The notes under the pieces are model-generated. The model was not told the DNA's origin. It was given only the letters and a program-made list of their open reading frames with translations, and made no database searches. Made by a program: the position numbers and the translations under genes. DNA of 64,000 bases from Parachlorella kessleri (taxonomy: Eukaryota > Chlorophyta > Trebouxiophyceae > Chlorellales > Chlorellaceae), in contig BBXU01000399.1 in assembly GCA_001598975.1 (NCBI GenBank), positions 1-64,000 of the forward strand. The letters run 5' to 3'. Positions within the stretch are counted from its first letter, which is position 1. Every line of letters starts with the position of its first letter. This document shows, in pieces, positions 22,474-32,591 of this stretch.

Positions 22474-25247
22474 TCACGGGCCCTTGGCTGGAGGCGCACT
22501 GCATGGGTTTGGCCCAGCCTTGAGAGGGCCTGTGACAAACAGGTCGAGCGCATCCATCACACTTAGCCAGGCGATGGTGGTAGGCAGCACCAGCAGATTC
22601 CCCAGAACTACGTTGGCTACGGCCGCCTTCTCCCCGACTCCATAAGTCTGCAATGAGCGAAGGGCAGCTGTGGGGGCCGATAGCTTGGAGAGGGCCTGCT
22701 TCCAGCAGCCGTTGGGACGGGGACTCACAGTCCGGAATTCAGTAAGACATGTGGCAGTGCGCTAGCCTAGCGCCCAACAGCAGACCATAGCCACGGCGCT
22801 GGGTGCAGGTTATGCACCCCCAACTCGCTAAGGCCGCTCCCAAAGCCCAGCAAGCTGTCAGCCGCCGCCGTTCTTCTGCCACCTGCGCCACTAGCTTCCA
22901 CAAGCTCACACCTTGCAGAGGGCAAAGGTTGCGGAGGACACTGGGAGGGCCGCCACCAGCACCGCGGCCCTGCCGTACGCGCCGTCCAGCCCAACCATGA
23001 AAGCGCAGCCCACCATCAGCAGCGGCACCAGGACCAGCTTTATGACCATGTACAGCACGGCCTGCAGGGAGGGAGCAGGGCAGGGCAGCAGCACAGCGTT
23101 GTGATTAAGTACAGCACAACATGCAAGGAGGGAGTAGGGCAAGGCAGCAGCACGGGCAGGCAACACCCTCCGGTCATCCAGGATGGCTCGTCAGGATGGC
23201 TCGGCTCTTGGTCGAGGTGCAAGCAAGCAAGCAAGTATGCGTAGTTGAGCGCTGAACTTCCCATGGCTGGCTGCGCAGGCCAGGCGCTGGCATAAGGCGG
23301 CGCAAGGATGAACAGGCCAGGTGCTAGCTAGGCAGTGTGGCACAGCCATCTGGTCTGGGGCTGAGTTAGCCACAGATGGGCAGCCAAGCACAGGGTGCAC
23401 TTGTTTGTTATAAAACTTGCACAAGTACGCCTTACCTGCACAAAGCCGCAGCAGAGCGGGTTCTTCTGGTGCATCCACATCCCGGTGGCAAACAGCGCTA
23501 CCGGCTCGGTGCAGCGCGCAAAGTAATCCAGGAGCAGCGCAATGAACCCAGCGCCAATGGCATACGTGCAGTTGGGCTTGCCTGGGGCAACCTCTGCGTC
23601 AGGCAGCCTAGGTGGTGCATAAAGGAGGTGTTTCTGGAGGGCGCACAGTCTTCAGGCCTGTGCAGTGTGCTGCCAACCCCGATTTGGCATGCATGAGGCA
23701 TATAAGCATGCCAAACCGGCAACCAAACAAATCTTGCTCTTGGCAAGGCCAGGACGGCGGTATCCACGCAAACATCTGGCTTTAGTGTACCGCTGGGACA
23801 GTGCCGCCGTGGCCCAGCAGCTAAGGTGCAGCCCACCTGGATTCAGCCAGCGGGGCCCAATCTTTGAAAGGGACAAGATGAGGCCGATGAGGCAGCCCCA
23901 CAGGACATGGTTCTTCAGCAGGCGAAGTCCAATGCCCGCCAGCTGTGCCCTGGTGATCTTGAAATTGCCCACGCCAACGGTCCAGTTCTCATGGGGCGGT
24001 GGCGCGCTGCTGTTCTGCAGACCGGACACAGGTCAGATGCCCTTACAATAGTGGCGTGCCGTCCTGCAGCCACAGCTCACGAGAAGACCTCGCATACACA
24101 TCCCAGGTAGTACTGGACGTGCGTGTGGTGAGAGTCTTATCCAATGAAACCCTCTCATGCACCCAAGGCAATGTCATGTCAGGTGGTGCACACCTGCAAG
24201 CTTTCCTGAACCCAACCACCACCCTACCTGACATGCAAGTCCTGCCGCCTTGTCGGTGCCATTGCTTCCCTTCATGAGGTCTCCATCCGCGGCTCCCAGG
24301 CCCTGCTCTGTCCTCCCAGGGCCCCCCACGCCGTGCTCTTGCTTGTCAGGGGCTGCCGGATGATAAGGCTCAGGTTCAAGGGATGCAGAGTCGCGTAGTG
24401 TACGCAGCTGGGGTTTGGCTTCCAGCACTTGTGGCTCCTCGTCGCCCTCCTTCCCCGGCGCCCCACGCTGCTGCGGCTGCTGTGTCTCAGGCAGTGTGGC
24501 GTGGAGGTGCGCCTGGCGCCAGCTGTGAACCTCAAACAGGATGAGCATCAGCGGCAGCTGGTAAATGAAGCTCGATATGCCGGCTACAACTCCCAGGTTG
24601 GCATATGGCTGGCCTAGCAGCGCCTTAAGGATGGGGGTGCCTAGGATGACTGTGCTGATCCAGCTTATGGCCATCCAGGTAGCTGTGACCTCCCCTAGGC
24701 TCTGCTTGAGCCCCAATCCACAGACAAGGCCACAGGCCAGCAGCAGAATGGTGCGTAGCATCTGCGAAGGGAGAGGGACTGAAGCGACTGGTAAGACCGT
24801 TCCTCGGCACCTGGCAGACTAAAGAGGGTAGGGCAAAAGGTGCCAGGCACAGCGCTCACCAGAAAGGCGCCCACAAATGCCCAGATGTCGCCACTGTACA
24901 GGTCTGTCTTCAGTCCTAGACCTGCGCAAGGCACCTGGGACCAACCCTAAGCCTGGGCACTGTTAGGGGTTTGTGAGGGAGTGCAGATGCCCAAGCGCTC
25001 GTGTCTGGACATGCCAAGACGCTAGGCAGCACCTGGGCCTTGGACTATGCGGAAAGAAGGGCTTCATCCTGAAGGCTCGCTTGCCTTGTATGACAGAGGC
25101 GGCAAGGGTGAACTTAAACAAGAATCTGCTGAACACTGTGGCATCGTTCCTCTCAAACACATTGAGCAGCAGGGACAGGAAGCCGAGCGCGATGGTTAGA
25201 AGAATGGCAAGGTCCTGGTTGAGGACGTCCTGGTACTTCCAGGCCAT
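22474..25247 (-). CDS. Auxin-efflux-carrier (AEC) family membrane transporter
   Basis: Minus-strand multi-exon gene. The preferred start is MAWKYQDVLNQDLAILLTIA at 25247; the frame is open to a Met at 25328. Hydrophobic exons follow in order: LGFLSLLLNVFERND, SRFLFKFTLAASV, ILLLACGLVCGLGLKQSLG, WMAISWISTVILGTPILKAL, NLGVVAGISSFIYQLPLMLI. A long charged loop (about 24530-24280, QQPQQRGAPGKEGDEEPQ) follows, then QLAGIGLRLLKNHVLWGCL, YMVIKLVLVPLLMVGC, AALPVSSATFALCK and VANVVLGNLLVLPTTIAW. Two hydrophobic halves split by a hydrophilic central loop and the ALPVSSATFAL motif fit the AEC/PIN-like family (TC 2.A.69). Members export auxin, malate or other organic acids; the substrate here cannot be read. 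It is divergently arranged with HYDA1, 340 bp between starts. Confidence 0.82.
23050..23158 (-). repeat. Imperfect tandem duplication spanning a 3' splice site
   Basis: About 45 bp at 23051-23095 (GTACAGCACGGCCTGCAGGG and onward) is repeated at 23109-23153 (GTACAGCACAACATGCAAGG and onward) with a few mismatches. The proximal copy holds the working acceptor of the AEC exon that starts AVLYMVIKLV; in the upstream copy the acceptor TGCAG has become TGCAT. Confidence 0.75.
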
Positions 25248-25587
25248 GAGAAGCTTGCGAGGTAATATCGGTTCTCCAAGGTAATAGCTGTCGATAGTGA
25301 CGCGGCTTCTCAAGTCACATAACAGCAAAATCTGTTAAGTGGTATGACAAACAAGGCTGATGCTCAGCCAAAGTGACGAACACAGGGAGGGTGACGTGCC
25401 TTGGCGCGGGGGCGGGGGCGGAAATGGGGCAGAAATTGCAGCGAGCCATTCTGGGCAGACTGCAGTCTGCAGCTCCTGTACATCCTCACTTTCATTATTT
25501 CAGTCCAACCATCAAACCTGTTCTTGTCTTTGTGCAGCCAAAGAACCATCACCACGGTGCATCACCCGAGCAAGTGATCAGGACGTC
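25248..25587. promoter_or_regulatory. Divergent promoter region, AEC transporter / HYDA1
   Basis: The 340 bp between the two start codons must hold both promoters and 5'UTRs. Visible elements are a GC-box-like run GCGGGGGCGGGGGCGG (about 25405-25421), a 16-bp perfect palindrome at 25455-25470 and one GTAC core near 25478. GTAC is the core bound by the copper/hypoxia regulator CRR1 in Chlamydomonas, but a single copy is weak evidence. A pyrimidine-rich tract ending in CAG near 25502 could be a 5'UTR intron acceptor. Confidence 0.45.
25455..25470. promoter_or_regulatory. 16-bp perfect palindrome upstream of HYDA1
   Basis: GCAGACTGCAGTCTGC is its own reverse complement and lies 117 bp upstream of the HYDA1 ATG. 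It is a candidate dimeric-factor site. No matching copy was seen upstream of HYDA2. Confidence 0.4.
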
Positions 25588-28500
25588 ATGAACATGCTGC
25601 AGCCACTGGCTGGGCAGGGACTGATCTTATATCACGGCCTGCGACTGGCAGCAACGCAGCTGCCCCGAGCACTGGCGGCCGCGGCAGGGGGGTCCCTTGT
25701 CCGGACAGTGACACGATGCTGCATGTTGGGCCATGGGTTGGGCTCCCGCAGCCATGCCCGCAGCATAGCGACCTCCGCCTGCACTGCGGAGGCGGCTGAG
25801 CCTGCTGCGATCGCGGCTTCTAGTTACGCAGAGCAGTACCCCAAGGCCACGTTGACTGTGAACGGCAAGCGCGTCCAAGTTCCCAAGGATGTCACAATTC
25901 TGGAAGCAACGCAAGCCTTGGGCATACAGGTGTGCTGTAAGGCCTAGAGTCTGGGGTTTGCGTGCTAAATACTGTGAGGGATGCCTGAGGGATGACGGCA
26001 AGGTGGCTGCACGCTCGGCAACTGAACTATGCAGGAAGGCTTAGCCTGAAATGCAGACTACCGCCTGCTTATAACACTTCACTTGTTGCTGATCGTGAGC
26101 AGGTGTAACCAAGGGCTCGCTCGCTTCACAATGCACTTGCACAGCTGTGTTTGTGCACTTGGGAACCTGGGGGTTTGATTGGGTGTTTGCGGCACTGCGT
26201 TTGAATCTGGCAAGTGCTTAGTGCCTTGGGTGCTTCCTGCATGCTCATCACATGCATGCGCTGCATATTTGCAGGTGCCCACACTTTGCGCCCACCCCAG
26301 CCTTCCTGGCAGGCCCGGCACCTGTCGAGTCTGTTTGGTGCAAGTGGGGAACCAGCTCAAGGCGAGTGATGCAGCCATGCCGGCTCGCTGGCTAGCATGT
26401 TGCATCTCATCGCCAGATGTGCTTGGCCCTGCCAGCCTCATTCCACCTCTGTTGGGACGTGCAACTTTGCATGCCTATTCCACAGTGTCTGGTGGCTCTT
26501 CACCAGCCGCAATATCCTGGAGTTGAACACTAGTTCTCAGCTTCTCTTTTTCTTCCCCCTGCAGCCCGCATGCGCCACCCCAGTATGGGATGGCATGGAA
26601 GTTCAGACTGATACTGAAAAGGTCAAGGAAAGCGTGCGCGGCGTTCTTGCCCTCATGCAAGCCAACCACCCAGCAGACTGCATGAACTGCGATGTCAACG
26701 GACGCTGCGAGTTTCAGGCAAGTAGGCTAGGTGGTGCTGGGTGTGGTTGTTGTTTGGGGGGCATGGATGTTGGTCAACATCAATTGCGTGCCTTGGCGTG
26801 GCAAGTGCACATGCGCGCCTTGCCAAGCTGGCAAATATACTGTTGGAATCCAAGATGTGAACCCTTCCTTCTGTGTGGAGCGTCCCCCACTCAGCGTGAA
26901 GAGGCATCCTTTGCCTTGCTTGGCTCATCTCCTGCTGCGCTGTGCAGGACCTCACCAGCCGCTATCGCACCCGAGACCTGTTCCCCAAGCTGCGCAACTT
27001 CAGCCAGGCGTGGGATGAGGAGCTCAAGGTGCGGCGCACCATGCGGCGCATGCTGGGCTTGGCACGGTCACTGCATTGTCACGCGGCAACGCACTACGAC
27101 TGGCATGCTATCTCTCGACTTAATATAGATGCAGCAGGGCCTGACGGCATCCCAGGGCAGGAGTGGGCTCTGTGGAACCTCTAACGACACGCCCTGCAGA
27201 TGCCCTCGTTGCTTCCCTGCAGCCGGAAAGAAGTGCAGTACCTGCGCATCGACCTGCTCCTCTTCTGGTGCCTGCAGGAGGAGTACGGGCAGTACCATGA
27301 CCACAGCGGTGCCGCCATCAGCATCGACTTCGAGAAGTGCATCAAGTGTGGGCGGTGTGTGTCGGCCTGCGGCCTGGTCCAGGTGCGCAAGTCTGCTGTA
27401 CATGTTTTGCTCAGCTGCCAGCAGGTGGTTGTCTTCGAATGCACCCCGTGGGTGGCAACGACCTGTCGGTTCGGTGCAGGTGTAAACAAGCTCCGCTGAC
27501 TTAGGGCAGCCGCCCGAGGGCAGCAGCTTAGCCCGCCCATGCCGTTGGGTTGCCGCTGCGGTTGCCTCCACTGCTGAACTCTGTAGCCCGTTCTTAGCAG
27601 TCAAAGCAGGGGTATGCTGTCCCTTGGCCCTTGCTGCAGGAGATGAACGTGCTGGGCATGCAGGGCCGCAGCCGCGAGCGCCACCCCACCGTACTGACAG
27701 AGGCCATGGACCTGTCAAAGTGCATTGAGTGCGGGCAATGCTCCGCCATCTGCCCGGTGGGCGCCATATCCGAGCGCTCGGAGTGGCGGGAGGTGGAGGA
27801 TCTGCTTGACAGCAAGCGCAAGGTGGGAAACTGTGCCCTTCTGCATGGAAGGAAGAGTCTGCGTGCAGCATGGTCATTTCGTCTCCCCTGGTGACCTGAT
27901 CTCAGTCGGCTTGTGTTCTCCAGTTTGCTGGTGGAAGCAAGGAGGATGACACAGTTGCATCATGAACAGATGGTGACAGACTTCCTAGAGTTCACTGTTT
28001 GATAATCGGGCCACTGGGCGTGTTGGCGCTTGCAGGTGATGGTGTGCGTCACCGCGCCTGCTGTGCGCGTCGCCATTGGGGAGGAGCTAGGCCTGGCGCC
28101 AGGCACCATTGCCACCGGGCAGATGGTCTCAGCACAGCGCGCGCTGGGTAGGTTGGGACCCTTTTCCACCCGCACCTGTTAATGTTGTAGTGATACATCG
28201 CCATCCTTGCGCCCCGTCCCTGCTGCAAGCTCTACTTGACTTCAGGACAGGCCGCAAGTGCAGGCCTTTGAGTAGCTGGCATGATTAGGGAGTCATCGGT
28301 GGTACCGTCCAGCAGGCAGCAAGTGCAATCAGGGACATCAGAAGGGTGCTGGGTTCGTTGAATCTCAACCAACTCCTATATGTTTATTTTGCGCTGTGCT
28401 TCGTACAGGCTTTGACTACGTGTTTGATGTCAACTTCTCTGCTGACCTGACCATCATGGAGGAGGGCACAGAGCTACTCAAGCGCCTGCGCAAGAAGTGG

Positions 28501-31493
28501 GGCCTGGAGCTAGACATACAGCCAGGTGGGCTATGTCCATGGCAGATGCTGCTCTAGTCGGCTTCGCACAAGCCGCAACGGGGTGTCACAGTAGCAAGAT
28601 CTGTGGCGCGGATGCTATGCTGTGATGGTTGCCGCACGCTGCCCTGAGTATAAGGACGAGCGTTAGCCTGTCAAGGGCAGGTGCAGATAAGCAGTCGTTG
28701 CAGAGGGCACCGCAGTAGGATCCCAAGCTTCCCCACCTTCTGGGTATTCCAAGATGCAAGCGAATAGCACACAATGTTGGCCCATGCGGCTTGCGCCTGC
28801 TGCAGACGCTGCCAGCGACAAGGCGCTCCACAGGGCCGCAGCGGCTCTCGAGGCTGCCGGCGGCGACCACAGCACCCAGCAGGCAGAGCATGGGGAGGGC
28901 CCGCTGCCCATGTTCACCTCCTGCTGCCCCAGCTGGGTGACCATGGTTGAGAAGGACTACCCGGAGCTCATCCCGCACTTGTCCACCTGCCGGTCGCCCC
29001 AGGGGGTGCGTGGGGTCCAGAGGTTGGAGTGGGAGCGGTCATCAGCAATGCAGGGGCAGCACAGCAGCGTGGCTCTGCACAAGCCGGTGTCTGTGTGCGA
29101 AGCCAAGCTCCGACCTCTAGGATGAGGGTATTCCACCTGCGCCTGTGCAATGGCAGTCTGACGGTCTTCTTTTACGCCGGCTCCGCTTTTTAATTTGACC
29201 ACAGCAGGGTCAGGTGGAGCTCACGTCCCGGCTGCTTGTTTAGCTTGTTCAGCAGGCATTCTGCTCGCCTGGCCGCAGATGATGGGTGCTGTGGTGAAGC
29301 GCTACTTCGCCCAGAAGATGGGGCTCCAGCCTGAGGACATTTGCCTGGTCAGCGTGATGCCCTGCACGGCCAAGAAGCACGAGGCTGAGCGGGCAGAGCT
29401 GCGGCGCGCGGGGGAGGCGCAGGATATCGATTATGTCATCACCACCCGCGAGTTTGGGCACATGCTCAGGTACGGGGCATAGGACTGGGGCGCGGCCGCC
29501 GCCGCCGCTGCTGCTGCTGCTGCTGAAGGAGGGCAGAGGTGGGGAAGAGGACCTTCGCTGGGATGGTTCCTGATGAGGGTGTACGGCTGAGTGGTAGTGT
29601 TTGGGTTTTGGGTAGGATGTCGCTACTGTCTGTGCTAGCTGTTGGTCCTCAGGTCCCACGATTTAGGCAGCCATTACCATCAAGGCCTACGTCCCTTTCG
29701 TATGTGGACTGGGTCTGTGATTGCAGTGATTGATTCTGCATAGTGTTGTGTGCAGGGAGCGGCACATAGCTCTGGCAGCGCAGCCCGAGGGCAATTTTGA
29801 CAGTCCCCTGGGGGAGGGGTCAGGCGCCGGCCAGATCTTTGGCAACACCGGTGGCGTGATGGAGGCCGCGCTGCGCACAGCCTATGAGCTAAGCACAGGT
29901 GGGGTACGACAGACCAGTCAGGGCGGTGGGAGAGTACGGCGCCTGGGCCCGCCTTCACCTTTTACAGGGCCAAGGGAATAGGCTGGCTGGCTGGCTGGCT
30001 GGTGACAGAACAATCGGTTGCTGCTCCGGCCGAGGGTCTGCAATGAGGCTGGTCACAGGTCGGCTGACACACACTCCCCCCGCCTGCTCTGCAATGAGTT
30101 TGGCCGCGCTTCCCCTTGGCAGGGTAGCTAAACCCAGCTGTGGGGTCACCCGCTCCACCCAGCCTCATGCTTGAGCATTGTGGTGCCTGTGCAGGCCAGC
30201 CGCTGCCCAAGCTGGAGGTTGGCGAGATCCGCGGGCTCAAGGGCGTCAAGGAGGCAACCATCAAGCTGCCGGAGAGCGCGCCCGGGGGCATGGCTGGCAG
30301 GGAGCTGCACGTGGCGGTGGCATCGGGCATCGGCAATGCGCGGCACCTGCTGGAGCAGATGGCCCAGGGGCAGGCGGACTATGACTTTGTGGAGGTGAGC
30401 TGAGGCTCACAAGTGCAAGTGCAAGGCTGGTATCGTGAGTTTGTTGGTGTTGAACAAGATGGAGTTGAAGGTGGGTGTGCCTGGAGGGCATGCGCCACGA
30501 GGTAGGCTCAGAGTGGGCCACGTTCTGCTGACTGCTTCGTTGCATGAAGGGCGGGAAGCTCGCGGGTGGCAGCTTGGGTTGCAACAGAATCATGACCAAG
30601 CATGCAACCTCGGAAGGCGGAGAGTGGCAGGGTTGCTCGTGTGCGGGCGGGCGCCTGCCAGGTACTCCACGATGCTCATGGCCAGCTGGCCAGTGCCTTT
30701 TTGAGATGTAGCGCTTGCCTTGAGGATGTTAGACAGGGTGCTGTTACGCACCAGGGCTGTCGCTCCCACCAGGTATGTCTGTGCCAAAATCCCGTCCCCA
30801 TTCCATCTCTCCATCCTCGGGCGAACCACTCACCCTCAACCCTCGCTTGGTTCTTACCCCGCCCTGGGAGCAGGTCATGGCCTGCCCCGGCGGCTGCATC
30901 GGCGGCGGCGGCCAGCCTAAGACCCACGACCCCCTGGCCATCCTCAAGCGCATGTCTGCGGTGTATGAGCTTGATGAGCGGTCCACTGTGCGCAAGAGCC
31001 ATGAGAATCCCGCAGTCCAGCAGCTGTACAAGGTGGGGGGTCTGCTATAAGATAAGACTTGACACCGCTTTTCTGTGGGCCAGGCTAATGGGTGCTGCTA
31101 CTCAGGGTTACGGCATCATTATGGGCTTTAAGTGATGGCAGAGTCCAGCGGCAAGCCACGCTGCAAGCGTCTGGCGATGTCACTGGGGTCACAGCTGAAC
31201 TGAAGGGCAGCATGCCAGTCCCTCGGCTCTGGTGGAATTGTATCGATGCTTCTGCATTCTGTACAGCAGATGTTTGGTGACATCTGCTGGTAATGTCAAC
31301 CTTGTTTTCTTCCTGCTTGCTCCCACTCTGTGTAGGAGTTCCTGGGTGCCCCTGGCGGCCACCTGTCCCACCAGCTCCTGCACACCACCTACACAGACCG
31401 CTCCCAGACAACAGAGCCAGCCTACAGCCATTTTGAGCGGGAGACGGAGCCTGTGAAAGTGGCGTGCATGCATCACCCTGACAACCAGCAAGC

Positions 31494-31528
<35 letters not shown>

Positions 31529-31593
31529 TTCAGGGCGGAGGCTGCGGCGGCGGCTGTGGCTGCCACAGCCAGCAGGCGCAGCAGAAGCAGTGA
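25588..31593 (+). CDS. HYDA1: [FeFe]-hydrogenase with full F-domain, HYDA1
   Basis: Fourteen exons, 776 aa: 25588-25929, 26275-26361, 26565-26717, 26948-27028, 27278-27382, 27640-27822, 28036-28147, 28409-28525, 28806-29005, 29279-29469, 29756-29898, 30195-30394, 30874-31032, 31336-31593. An Arg/Ala-rich targeting peptide (about residues 1-75) precedes a [2Fe-2S] ferredoxin-like domain ([27 protein letters not shown]), a His-ligated cluster ([15 protein letters not shown]) and two [4Fe-4S] sites ([26 protein letters not shown]). The H-cluster motifs are intact: L1 TSCCPSW, L2 [10 protein letters not shown]3 EVMACPGGC. The Cys, Glu ([10 protein letters not shown]) and Ser (CRSPQ) equivalent to the known proton path in clostridial CpI are present. 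The enzyme reduces protons to H2 with ferredoxin electrons, presumably in an organelle. A Q11 run and a Cys-rich tail ([12 protein letters not shown]) end the protein. The second and third introns use GC donors. Maturases HYDEF and HYDG are not in the window. Confidence 0.96.
31495..31527 (+). repeat. (CAG)11 coding trinucleotide repeat
   Basis: Eleven uninterrupted CAG codons in the last HYDA1 exon encode polyglutamine just before the Cys-rich tail. HYDA2 has no counterpart in frame. Confidence 0.95.
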
Positions 31594-32591
31594 GAGTAGT
31601 TACATGTTTGCAGGTTACCAGGCTAGAGTCGACGTACGTTCGGGTAGTTTGCATGCTAGTAGACACCAAATACACATGCCAGGTGCCTAGTTACAGTGCC
31701 CAGGAGCAGGACAGTGTGATCCAGGCTCATGCAATTGCATTGCCTTGAAGCTTTTTAAAGAATGCTTGTCCAATTTTCCGCTACAGCTCTCTTGGAATTA
31801 ATTGATAGTACCATTTCATTATCAGTTTCTGTGCCCATTTGTCACTGTTTTGCTGTTCTAAATCTCCAAATCTGCCCGCAGGTATTTGCTTTAGGAATGC
31901 CTGTTCCTTTGAAGCAATGCTTTGCTTTGGCCTAGCATGTATCATCAAGTGAAGGGGGTGATATCACGTACGATTGTGGGCTGTAGTAACGCTTTGCTTT
32001 TGACTTGCAGCACGCCTTTATGTAAATTTGCGCTCAGCCAAGCCGTGACTAGAGCATACCATGCAACCACCCCTGTCAGCCTTCAGCTCTAGCTCCCTAT
32101 TGCACATAACTGGCGCCAAGTAGTAGCAGAAGCAGCAAGTCGCAGCTTGTCGTTGGGACTGCCTTTGTCAACTGATGCATCAAGGGGCACCTAGGTCATA
32201 CCGTGCATTCAGAGCCTTTTTAGCTCACAGCACATATGCCTCTGCACCCCCTGCCAGCCTGAAAACCTACCTTGGCGTACTGCTCCGACTCCTGTGCCTG
32301 TCTTCATGCCCCCAACCATCGCTTATGACCATCTCCCACCCTCCTAGCGCGTCAAGGTAGGCATTCAAAACAGGTAAGGCGGGTGTCAATTGGTCGTCAT
32401 CCAAGGTCACTAGTGGCGCGAGCGCCATCTGATCTGTTCTTTCCTCCGGCTGTGCCACGTGGGTGGGTGGTCCCTCTTAGGCGATTATTAAACAAACAGG
32501 ACAGCCTACTCAGCAAGGTCGGTTCCAGAGATTCGGCATTTTCGATCAATTATTCCGAAAGCGGGTGTTTTGGACGGAGTAAGTGCCCGTC
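31594..32591. other. Intergenic, HYDA1 3' side to permease start
   Basis: AT-richer than its neighbours. A TGTAA motif near 32020 resembles the green-algal polyadenylation signal and could mark the HYDA1 3' end about 430 nt past the stop. No gene or RNA recognised. Confidence 0.5.
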
